Positions 46,844 to 57,300 of a DNA stretch of 64,000 bases are shown piece after piece. Under the pieces are notes generated by a model. The model searched no databases, was not told where the DNA came from, and saw only the letters and a program-made list of their open reading frames with translations. Every line of letters starts with the position of its first letter. Within the stretch, counting starts at the first letter, position 1. Source of the stretch: Diaporthe sp. PMI_573 (Eukaryota > Ascomycota > Sordariomycetes > Diaporthales > Diaporthaceae); contig JAJTUP010000004.1 of the NCBI GenBank assembly GCA_021399435.1, positions 744,001 to 808,000 on the forward strand. The letters are read 5' to 3'. The position numbers and the translations under genes were made by a program.

Positions 46844-47995
46844 ATGGCGTCCATGGTTTCGACGACCAGGCCTCGCGTCGACTTTTCCAACCCTACTCAT
46901 GCCACACGAAGACCCGACCCCTCCCCGGCTGTTAAGCACAAAATATCTCCAGCATTGTCACTACTCTCAGGGGGTGTTGCTGGGGCCGTGGAAGCTGCAG
47001 TTACAGTGAGTAAATTTCAGCCATTTCTGTGGGGGCTCCTCCATACGTCAGCCCACTAACACAACCATTCCTTCAAAGTATCCCTTTGAATTTGCCAAGA
47101 CCAGAGCTCAGCTTCACTCGAACGGGGCCAAAAACCCATTTGCGGTGCTTCTTCAAGTTTCCAAGCAAGATGGACTTAGAGCTATCTACACGGGCTGCTC
47201 AACATTAATAATTGTGGGTACCCAAACTTTGTCATGTCAATATTGAATCTTGCTCATATTCTTGTAGGGAACAACTTTCAAGGCCGGGGTTCGATTCCTT
47301 TCATTCGACTCGATCAGGAACAGGCTGATGGACAGCGATGGCCGCCTAACCCCGGCAAGAGGAATATTGGCTGGTATGGTTGCCGGATGCGTGGAAAGTG
47401 TCGTGGCAGTGACTCCGACTGAGAGAGTTAAGACAGCACTGTAAGTCACGCTCCACAGTGTTCTTGTAGTTACAAACGGCGCGGCGAAAGAGGACTGAAT
47501 ACAAGAGGTAATCAATCAAAGGCTAATTGGGAGAACAGTATTGACGACGCGAAAAGTGTTACAAGGAAGTACACTGGCGGAATAAATGCCTTGTTGACAA
47601 TGGCCAAACAGCACGGAGTTGGGGAAGTCTATCGAGGACTTCTTTCTACTACCTTGAAGCAGTCTGCAACTTCAGCCGTGCGTATGGGCTCTTACAATGT
47701 GATAAGGGACCAATCTAGGCAGAACGGTCTGCCGAACAACTCGGTCATCACATTCGGGTCTGGGGCAGTCGCCGGTGTTGTGACCGTCTACGCCACGCAG
47801 CCTTTCGACACGATCAAGACCAGGTCTCAATCTGCTCGCGGGGCTGGTACCGCCGAAGCATTCCGAATGGTGCTCTCAGAAAGGGGTGTGAGGGGTTTAT
47901 GGAGCGGGAGTACTATGAGACTTGGCCGTCTGGTACTCAGTGGAGGAATTGTATTCACAGTATACGAGAAAGTTTCAAGCTTCTTTTCCTGTTGA
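46844..47995 (+). CDS. Mitochondrial tricarboxylate-type carrier (CTP1/Mtt1-like)
   Basis: Four exons, 46844-47005, 47079-47213, 47268-47440 and 47539-47995, join in frame to 308 residues, the standard size of a mitochondrial carrier (SLC25). Three signature motifs are present: YPFEFAKTRAQ, TPTERVKTAL and QPFDTIKTRSQ, one per ~100-residue repeat, each following a helix with small residues (LLSGGVAGAVEAAVT is the first). The first two motifs and the KAGVRFLSFDSIRNRL segment are those of the citrate/tricarboxylate carriers. The ATG at 46844 is the first in frame; the open frame begins two codons earlier with TTG. It would sit in the inner mitochondrial membrane and exchange citrate, cis-aconitate or a related acid. 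It lies within the cluster and is divergent from its regulator. The exact substrate is inference. Confidence 0.88.
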
Positions 47996-48732
47996 CTTTG
48001 TACGAGGAATTGCCAAAAGAAGTTTTTTTAAGATGGTTTCTCTTCTATTCTCTTTGTATGCGTATCTTAGGGTAGATTTATAGATGGATCTGGTACCAAA
48101 CGAGTGCCCGCTCTATGTTCAATTCTAATTGAGTTGCCTTTCTACACCATCCATCGTCACACTTACTCTTGATGCATGTGCGTAAGGAAGCCAAGCACTT
48201 GTAATTGAAATTAGAGTAGTACCAGGGACCTAGCCACTATGATTCTGCCTCCTCCCAAATTCGACTGGGCCTACAACAAAATACATGCCAAGTCCAATAC
48301 AATTACACATGCATAAGGATAACATGAGGCGCCCCGCGATTTCGGTGGAAAGGGAGGAGGAGAGAACGGACGGATGGGAGAGCGGGAATGCTGGCCCACG
48401 CGCAACACCCGCCTGGTGGCCACTTCCCGCGGGAACGGTTCTGCTGGCAACCACCGTCCCGTCTCGCACCAGATCCTTCCAAGGTGAAGCAAAGCCAGGG
48501 ATTCCGGGGGTTGGCATAGACGCGGGGTATTCTGGGGTCCCCAGGTTGCCAAGAATTCCACCAGTCTGGGTCCTTATGTCAGTTTCTGTTGCACAGCGAG
48601 TATAAGAACATGCATGTCGCAGTTTTGATGGCACATTCGATGTTCGCTGCCTCTGGAGATAATTATCACACCACCCACTTTTCCAACTCGGTAGACTGAC
48701 TGCCTATTCACAATACTTCAAAGGCAATTATC
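47996..48732. other. Promoter region of the anion-symporter gene
   Basis: About 0.74 kb between the carrier stop and the permease start. It holds one perfect TTCCCGCGGGAA palindrome. The minus-strand frame at 48230-48634 has no motif and is judged spurious. Confidence 0.5.
48424..48435. promoter_or_regulatory. Perfect 12-bp palindrome TTCCCGCGGGAA upstream of permease
   Basis: It is located 298 bp before the permease ATG and is identical to the site in the regulator/carrier promoter. Confidence 0.65.
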
Positions 48733-50532
48733 ATGGCCACAAACAAGGACGGTCAAGCACTGACTTGCTCAGCCAAAGATGTCGTTGAATGCGTCCAACT
48801 TGAGGACTCGGCTAGGTCCTCCGATCCTTCATTGGAAAAGCTTGAGCATCACCGCGACATAACCCCTCGTGATATTCAAGCCCGGTTCGAGCTACTACGA
48901 GACTTGAGCGATCCGGAGATGGAGAAGTTAAACAAACAGGTAGTCAAGAAAATTGACTGGAGGATGATGCCCACGATCACACTGATGTTCCTGATGAGGT
49001 TAGTTTGGCCAGATTTCTTCACCATTGCTTTCAAAGCCGAATAGAGAATCTAACGCAAGATCAACTCACTAGTTATCTCGATCGCATCAATGTCTCCAAC
49101 GCCAGGATTGGAGGTATGCAGGAAGATCTTCACATGTCCGATACCATGTGGAACCTAGGAATCTCGACCTTTTACATTGGCTATCTCGTCGGGCAGTTGC
49201 CAGGCAACTTGTGGCTGGCCAAAGCCAACCCAAGATGGTTTCTTCCGTCAACTATGGTGGCTTGGGGTGCGGCAACTATTTGTACTCCCGCCCTTACAAA
49301 GTAAGCAGACAGTCTTTGCGAGCTTATGCTGCATGCAACCTTATATGTATTGACACTTGGGGCTAGCGGTGCTGGCTTCGCGGCTCTACGATTCTTCACC
49401 GGCCTAGCCGAAGCGCCATTCTTTCCCGGAATTACTCTCTGTGAGTACATATCAAACTTCCTTCCCACTGAATGTCACTCGTTAAATGAGTCTAATGTGG
49501 ACCAGTGACTTCCTCCTGGTACACCAAGGAGGAAAATCCAACCAGGATGGCTATCTGGCACGCGGGGAACACCATATCCAACATTATTTCGGGCTTTCTA
49601 GCTGCAGGTATCCTCACCACAATGGGAGGTGTCGCGGGCTTGTACTCTTGGCAGTGGTTCTTTTTCATCGAGGGCATAGCGACCTTTCTGATCGCGTTCT
49701 CTGCCTATGCGTTACTGCCAGACTGGCCACATAACACCCGATTTCTAAGCCCAGAAGAAAAAGAGATCGCGCAGTACCGGATCCTTTGCTCTAATGGAGG
49801 CGTACAGGAGGTCGTCGGCGGTACCTGGGATGGCCTCAAGGACGCCGTCAAAGACCCCTTCACCTGGATATTCTGCCTGCTTCATTTCGCGCTGGTCACG
49901 GCTCAAAGCTTCAAAGACTTTTTCCCCTCCGTAATTCCACCCCCCCCCCGTATCTGATTTGATCACCGCTAACATCAGACTAGATTGTGAAAACCTTCGA
50001 CTTTGGTGAGCTCACAACGTACTTCATCCAAGCACCTCCATACGCATTCGCCTTCGCGTTCGCATATGCTGTTGCCTGGTCATCAGGTCGGAACCAGGAG
50101 TCATTCTGGCACATAGTGCTGCCCATACTTGCCAGCGCCGTCGGCTGCTCTGTTCTAATTTCGACCATGAACATCGGAGCTCGCTACTTTGGCCTCTTCC
50201 TGCTCATTTCCGGGACGTACAACGGCTTGAACCTGCAGCTGTCGTGGGAAACCACTGTCGTGCCTGCGCCTCGGAGCAAGAAAGCCGCGTTGATAGCGAT
50301 TGCGAATTGCATCAGCCAGGTCAGCCACTGGTTCAGTCCGTACTTTTGGCCGCGCTCGCAGGAGCCTTTCTACAGACTTGGCGGCGGCCTGGTGCTGGTG
50401 GGATGTGCTCTTGTCGTGATGGCGGCCAGCCTAGCAAAATGGCGTGCTATCCGTTTGAACAAGAAGCTGGATGAGGCAGAGGGCTATTTCGAGACCTCGG
50501 GTGTGGAGCGGGGTTGGAGATATGCGTACTGA
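48733..50532 (+). CDS. MFS anion:cation symporter permease (DAL5/TNA1 family)
   Basis: Five exons, 48733-48998, 49073-49300, 49367-49440, 49506-49930 and 49984-50532, join in frame to 513 residues. The N-terminal cytosolic leader ends in KKIDWRMMPTITLMFLMSYLDRINVSNARI, written here across exon 1 and 2, which is the hallmark of fungal allantoate/nicotinate-type permeases. GISTFYIGYLVGQLPGNLW and SSWYTKEENPTRMAIWHAGN are further family motifs. The C-terminal half has NGLNLQLSWETTVVPAP, with NCISQVSHWFSPYFWP. These plasma-membrane proton symporters carry organic anions such as allantoate, nicotinate, tartrate or pantothenate. It is the last gene of the four-gene set before the AT-rich island. 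All splice sites are GT..AG, and exons 3-5 were fixed by frame and by the family motifs. The substrate is inferred from context. Confidence 0.87.
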
Positions 50533-51478
50533 TCGAATCACGTTCACTCATGGGGGCTTTGGTTAGTGATATAACAGAGTCAATCTGTAGCAGCACGTCA
50601 CGACTCTCTGAGTCAGATGAACTTCAGATATAATTTACAAACCAACTCATTCAAGCATATACGGCCATAGATACAGGAAAATACGGGATCCCGTCCGCTC
50701 TCCTATAGTCAAGCCTGTAATCGATAGACTTGTTGTTGTTGCCATCTGAGCCTCCCTCCCGATGTCTACGGAGGATAGCCGGCCGCGCCAGGGCCGGCCT
50801 CCGGGCCTTGCCTACCGTTTCCCTACTGTATGCAGTAATGCCTGTCCTTTCCGTCTGCTTAGGTCTGGCTGCGCCTGCCTGGCTGTTCTGAGGCCTCCTG
50901 TGCTATTTGAACGCCCCCTCTATTGCGGCGGCCTTGCTTTATAGTCTGCTTCTGCCCTTATATGTCTATTGCGGCTCTTGCGCCTAGGCTGCCCGCGGCC
51001 TATATTGGTGGATGGCTTGCTCCTCTTTGTTAGCTAAAGGGGCGTAGTAGGCCTAATAGTTGCGCCTTATAGCTAACTTTTAACTAGCTTAGGTTTGTTT
51101 TCTTTTTATTTTCTTCTTTTTGGTTGTTAGACTGTGGTTTTCTATATATTATAAATAGACTTACCTACTATTTATGTTTATATATATCCTAGTGCTTATT
51201 AGTATTTTTAAATAACCTCTCTAGTATTTAAAAGGAGATAGGAATACTAAAAGTTCTGTACTTATTGCAAGTCTGTAATATAAACGCCTTTGCTAGTAAG
51301 AATGCTGTGGCCTTTTAAGCTTAGATACGGCGGCTGCTTGGTTGCTTGTAATGTAGATACTATACCTTCTAGGGTCCTTTATACTTTACCTAGGTAATAG
51401 AACTGGATATAATAATTTGCGCTAAGTATAGAAAGAAATTTTTGGGATATAATTACAAGGGTTTATAACTTGGATTAA

Positions 51479-51843
51479 CCCTGCTATATAATCTATACCT
51501 TCTAAGATATATTATGATTGCCTATTATAAGGCAATTTATATTAAGACGTCTTTGTTATTATAGTCTTGCTGCTTTCTTAACTTTTAGCAAATCTTATAG
51601 ATTTAGTATATATATATAAATGGTATAATAGCCTTATAATAGTGCCTAGATTTAGTTAATAGCCCTATTATATAATCTATACTATATAGAATACCTTATT
51701 TTTACCTATTATAAGGCACTTAATATTAAAACATCTTTGGCTATATATTTTTATAACTATCTTACTTTTTTAAAAACCTTACTAATTTAGTATAAATAGT
51801 ATAATAGCCTTACAATAGTACCTTTATTTAGTTATTAAGCTTA
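51479..51843 (+). repeat. Degenerate tandem duplication, ~183-bp unit
   Basis: Unit A (51479-51662) and unit B (51663-51843) can be aligned along their length. Shared landmarks are TATATAATCTATAC, CCTATTATAAGGCA, TAATATTAA/TATATTAAGA and TATAATAGCCTTA. Differences are mostly transitions. I cannot identify the source sequence. Confidence 0.55.
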
Positions 51844-52286
51844 TAGGTAGCCTAGCTTTATTATTGTATTATAGTATAATATATATTTAGTCTAACTCTA
51901 TAAGCTGGTATTTCTGGAAATTACGCCTTATTAGACTTTTAGTACTAATTTTGCCTTATATTAGCCTATTTTGTTGTATTTAAGGCGTGTAAGAAAGCCT
52001 AGAACTATTTTTAAGGATACTTAAGGCCTATAGATAGACTGTAACTTTTTAGTTTTATCTTTCCCGGTAATGTAAGATTCTCCGCGGCCAAAAGCTACTA
52101 AGTTATACTGCCTGTCTAATTGATATATTAAGGCGCCGCTATAATTTAAGTAGATATCTTAAAATTAGTATACTTGTAAAAGATTATAATGTATACTAGC
52201 TAGTAGATAAAACTATTACTATTTAAACAGCTTATTAGCTAAACCCCTATATAATTATTGGTAGCTAGTAATAATACCTTAAATAG

Positions 52287-52820
52287 TATGAAGGTTGGTG
52301 GATCGAATGGGAGTCAGGTAGCAGTAGGGTGCACTGAGGTCTTGTTGGGACGCTTGAGAATGGTTTGGACAACTTTGCATTGAATTCGAGTGGGCTTCTG
52401 TCAGCCCTCCTCACAGTCCCTCCGACATCGTCTCAACCCTGGGCACGCTGTGGTTGGCTCTGGTGCGCAGATAGGGAGGCCGGAAAATTCGGCCCTCGGA
52501 CCCACTATCTTTGGCTTTAAATAACCAGCCAACCCTAACCCTGACAGTAACCAAACTAAATACAGATAAACTTCAGAAATCAGGCTATCTAATAAACTAG
52601 GTTACATGCTTTTTGGGTAAGAAATAAGGGGAATGCAGAGGTTCGAAGTTAGGGTCTTACAATAGCCCAAAAAATCGACTCACGGCCACCAAACTCATCT
52701 GCCGGCGCGCACGCCACATAGGCACTTAGCCGAAAAAGTGCCAAGTCTAGGGTAACTCCCTACGTGAAGTCTAGGGTAACCCCTTACGTGCAGCGCCCAC
52801 ACAAGCGTTTCCGTTTAACA
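52287..52820 (+). mobile_element. Dispersed ~0.5 kb element, copy 3
   Basis: Starts TATGAAGGTTGGTGG and ends CCGTTTAACA. It is flanked by a perfect 5-bp target-site duplication, AATAG, at 52282-52286 and 52821-52825. It is the least mutated copy in the window. Near the right end a short direct repeat (AAGTCTAGGGTAAC, twice) is present. Inside it, GGTTCGAA resembles an RNA polymerase III B box, but no convincing A box is seen. Confidence 0.85.
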
Positions 52821-52913
52821 AATAGTTTACTAGTAAAAGGATTTCTTAAGCGTATATAATTATTAGCAATTGGCTACGGCTTATTAAATTAGCTGCTAGT
52901 AGATAAGTATATA

Positions 52914-53382
52914 TCTGAAGGTTGGTGGATCGAATGGGAGTCAGGTAGCAGTAGGGTGCACTGAGGTCTTGTTGGGACGCTTGAGAGTGGTTTGGACAAC
53001 TTCGTATTGAATTCGAGTGGGCTTCTGTCAGCCCTCCTCACAGTCCCTCCGACATGACCTCAACCCTGGGCACGCTGCGGTTGGCTCTGGTGCAGGAATG
53101 GAGGGGCCGGAAAATTCGACCCTCAGACCCACCATCTTTAGCTTCAAACAGCCAGCCAACCCTAACCCTGACAGTAACCAAACTAAATACAGATAAACTC
53201 CAGAAATCAGGCTATCTAACAAACTAGGTTACATGCTTTTTGGGTAAGAGATAAGGGGAATGCAGAGGTTCGAAGTTAGGGTCTTAAAATAACCTAAAAA
53301 ATCGACTCACGGCCACCAAACTTATCTCCCGGCGTGCACGCCCCATGGGCACATAGCCGAAATCGAGCGTTTCCGTTTAACA
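52914..53382 (+). mobile_element. Dispersed ~0.5 kb element, copy 4
   Basis: Same family and orientation as copy 3, 93 bp downstream of it. It is shorter (469 bp) because the AAGTCTAGGGTAAC direct-repeat part near the right end is missing. I see no target-site duplication. Confidence 0.8.
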
Positions 53383-53475
53383 GTTATAAGCCTCCTGCCT
53401 TGTCTATACTTTAAGAAGGATCTTCAGAATATCAGTTTGTTTGTTTATCTGCTGCTATAGTGTTTATAATGTCGC

Positions 53476-53763
53476 CTATTTGCTTTCTCTACTCTTTCCG
53501 GTTTTCTTTGTCTGCGCTCTATTAGCGGCCGCGCCCTTTATAGCGATTCTATACTGTTTTCTTAAGAGTAGAAGTACTGTGTCAAGTGTATCCTGAATTG
53601 CCTTGTTCTGCCTAGCTTTTGCGCTTGGTTTTTGCGGGCTTTGTTGTGGGCGAACACCATTATCTTTACCTTCCGACGCGACCGTGATCGCGTCTTTAAC
53701 TCCCATCCCGGGAGTCTGGGACGCGCCGGGCCGTGCGGGATCCGCTAACGTCGCGTCGCGCAT
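53476..53763 (-). CDS. Small open frame of doubtful status
   Basis: A minus-strand frame with ATG at 53763 encodes about 95 residues. It is basic and ends in KSRESK, with a short helical segment (AIQDTLDTVLLLLRKQYR). It lies at the edge of the AT-rich island in DNA of more normal composition. No family is recognised; it may be a fragment of a larger decayed gene. Confidence 0.25.
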   Translation of the reverse strand: MRDATLADPARPGASQTPGMGVKDAITVASEGKDNGVRPQQSPQKPSAKARQNKAIQDTLDTVLLLLRKQYRIAIKGAAANRAQTKKTGKSRESK

Positions 53764-54353
53764 GCTTAATCCACCACGCTGCACCACCTAAAATCGCCAG
53801 AATAAACCACGAGTCGAGAAAGTGTATAATAAAAGCCCCCAGGTTTTTTTTCCCTTTTTTCCCAGAGCCATAAAGCTATCGCGGTGGTCTAAATATTACA
53901 GTAGTGGTACAGAATCGTGTGAAGCAATCACTCCGGCAGTGATCATTATTGTGCGAATAAGGGAGACTCAAAAAGCAGACAACGCAATAGAGCCAAAAGA
54001 GATATCATCACCGTCCCATTACTATCCATCCAACTAAGCTGGGCTTTATGCCAAATGAGCTCTGCCTGCAACTTCTTATAGTAGCACCCTCCGTCCTCCA
54101 GTGTCTTCTTCTCCCTAACCACCCTGACTTGTCGAGAGCGAACATCAAGTGCTCGCGACCGCTAATCCCTTCGGACAGAAAATCCATGCGGCCATTAGAA
54201 CTCAGCAGGCACTGCCAGCCGAATTGCCGCCCGCCACCATCCCGATACTATCTAAGCAACAATCTTCCACTTTCTTGGACATTCCATTTGCCAAGTCTTA
54301 GGTATATAAGAGAAGGCAGGCAACAGGTGGTGGGCGGGGAGGCGGTTGGTATG

Positions 54354-57300
54354 CTATTCGAGCAGCCTCACGACGGCCTTGTGCCCGTTCGCGGCGGCCA
54401 CGTGCAGCGGCGTCCGGCCCTCGCTGTCCTTACCCTCCTTCTCGGCGCCCGCCTCGACGAGCAGCCTCGCGGTGGCCTCGTGCCCGTTTGCGGCGGCCCG
54501 GTATAGTGCTGTCCGGCCCTCGCCGTCCCTAATCTCTGTATTGGCCCTTGCCTCGATGAGCAGCCTTGCGACGGCCTTGTGCCCGTTTGCGGCGGCTACG
54601 TGTAGCGGCGTCTGGCTACCGTTGTCCTTGGCCTCCTTGTCGGCCCCCGCCTCGACAAGCAGCCTCACGACGGCCTCGCGCAGCGGCCTCACGACGGCCT
54701 CGCGCTGTATCATGGGGCGCTTCTTGTTCTGCAGCTCAAGCAACATCAGCTGCATTTGGTAGTCTTGCAGAGCGTGATTGCTGCCGCCGCCTTGGCTATT
54801 GCCAGGTCCTCCTGGCCGCAGGTTGCCTGGATTTATCTCGCCGGAGTTGTAAAACGCCCCTATCGCAGCGCCGGAAGTATGTTGGGGGACCATGAGGGAG
54901 CCTTGATCCTGTGGACCGGCGGCCACGTGCAGCGGCGTCCGGCCCTCGCCGTCCCTAATCTCCGTATTAGCCCTCGCCTCGATAAGCAGCCTCACGACGG
55001 CCTCGTGCCCGTTTGTGGCAGCCTGCTGTAGCGGCGTCTGGCCCTTGCTGTCCTTACCCTCCTTCTCGGCGCCCGCCTCGACGAGCAGCCTCGCAATGGC
55101 CTCGTGCCCGTTTGCGGCGGCTACGTGCAGTAGCGTCCGGCCTTTGCTGTCCTTAGCCTCCTTGTCGGCGCCCGCCTCGACGAGCAGCCTCGCGATGGCC
55201 TCGTGCCCGTTCGCGGCGGCCCACGACAGCGGCGTCCCGCCAGACTTACTCTTCGCCTCGACGTCGGCGCCCTTGGCGAGCAGCTGCTGCACCACAGCCT
55301 CGTGCCCGCTCCCGGCAGCCCATGACAGCGGCGTCCGGTCAGAGTTGTTATCCTTTGCATTGATATTGGTCACGCCCGAAAGAATCCAGGCAAGAAATAA
55401 TGCCTCATCGCCTCGATTTTGAAGATACGAGAGGATACCTTTCTGCCGTGAAAAGGTGAAGCTACGTCCCAAGTCGGTCTGTTTGTCTTTACTCTGATTA
55501 TACAGGGTCCATAGGTCGTGAACCGCAGGGTCGAGGTGCTTGGCTCGCGCTTGGAGGCTCTTCAAGGTAACCTGGACTGCTTCATAGCTCCCAGTCGCCT
55601 GCGCCGCGAAAATTGGCGGCCCATAACGTTCCTCTCCAACATCAAAGCAAGATGCCGTCTGGGAATAAATACAAATAAGGTGCGCTAGGTTGTTCTCGGC
55701 TAGGATATAGAGGAGTTTGACTGCTTTCGTATATCGCCGAATGACATGCCTTTCGAAAGCATTGTTGAGGTTTGCCCACTGTAGAAGAGGGAAAGCATCT
55801 AGGAAACTTCCCTGCTCTATCCCGTGCTGCTGGGCGCTGTTGGCGTGTCGAAGGACATTGAGGATGGAATATTCGAGGAACGGAAACTTCATGCTAAGGT
55901 CCTCCCTTAGTTTTGTGGCTTCGGCGCCCCGTAGCGTCGCGTCGGATATGTTGGCACTTTGGTCGATGGGAGCCTTCACCTGAGCTAAGCAGCAATCCTT
56001 TAGCTTATCATGGCAGTGGCCCTCGAAGCTCTCCGAGGCCCTGGACCACTGCCTACCGTATCGGCCTAGCAGGAAGTCACGAACAGATTCGTGGATAAAC
56101 TGGACTTCCGAAGCCTTGTTCCGCGTGACTTCGGCTAAGCCTTTAGATGAAGTCCTTACAAAAGTCCTCATCTGGTCTAGTCCGATGTCTTCCTCGTCCC
56201 AGTAGCTTGAGTTCTCTTTATCGATACTCAGCTGGACGGCGAAGTAAAACTCCTGTGGTTTGAGAGGGCGCGTAGCAAAGAGAACCCATTTGAGGCAGAT
56301 ATGTAGCTGTTCGAGGTTCTCCTCGTCTCGTTTAAGGATCATCTCGAACAAGTCGTCAAGTCCGGGCGGGATTTGTTTAAGACGCGTACGGATCGCATTG
56401 ATAGAAACGATACTGTTAGGATATTCCTTCGTCAGAATATCAAGTACCAGAACGACCCAAAGGAAGATACCCGAGGACTTGTCGCGAATCTCAGACCGGA
56501 GGGAATCAGCGTGCTTAGCCTTGCCTAGCCTGAGTTTCGACTTGATATAGTACTCGATATCGTCGGTATGGCCAGCTTCGTCTTCTAGAGTAATCTCAAT
56601 ACCCTTCTGGATGACGACAGTCGGGTAGTGCCGGCTCGAAAAACAGATTCGCAGTTGGACTTCTTCCTCTCTAGCGTGGTCGCACAGCTCCTCAAAGAAG
56701 CAAACCATGCCAGCAGCCTGGTCCTGGTCGCACTCATCCAACGCGTCGACAAAGATCGTCAATGACCGGTTCCTAAGCTTGGGGATAGCCTCTGTCAACG
56801 TCCGTTGCAACGCCGCTTCGTACCATCCATTACATTGGATACCCTTCGCGCCATCAGCTGTCATCCACTCTAGGCTGTCCCTCAGGTCCACTGCCTTGTC
56901 GAAGAGCTGGTGGAGTAGAGACCGATAGAGACCGATCGTTGACTTCTCCTCGATAGTACCACGGGCGAGGAAGAAGAAGGACAGCATGATTTGCGAGGGA
57001 TCGTCCTTTGTGCGGAGTTTGGCCTTTTCGAAGAGGAGCTTCATCAGAGTAGACTTCCCGGTGCCGGGGTTGCCTTTGATCCAAAGAAAGCCGCCGTCGT
57101 CGGGCTGTTTTATCACTTCGCTCCAGGCCTTATACTCTGGCTTGGCAAGAAACCAGCGGCAGGTTTTTCCTTGCGCGGTTGTTAGACTTGTCAGTCTTTC
57201 GTCGATTTTGGCGAAGTAGAGCTGCTCTACCAATGACTGTTTAGTCGTGGCATCGAAGCTGTCGCTATTCGCCCCGGGAAGACCTGTTGCAGACCGCTCT

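Larger units (their letters stand above)
50700..53470. other. AT-rich, probably RIP-affected island
   Basis: An AT-rich tract full of TA steps and stop codons. It contains a degenerate tandem duplication and two copies of the dispersed ~0.5 kb element. The first 250 bp (50760-51000) are less mutated and GC-rich but also lack a supported gene. This is the boundary between the four-gene set and the STAND gene. Confidence 0.75.

Noticed and set aside
16421..53170. CCCTAACCCT or its complement inside the dispersed elements, similar to the TTAGGG telomere repeat
   Set aside because: Only two units occur, always at the same place within each element copy. It is part of the element, not a telomere or interstitial array.
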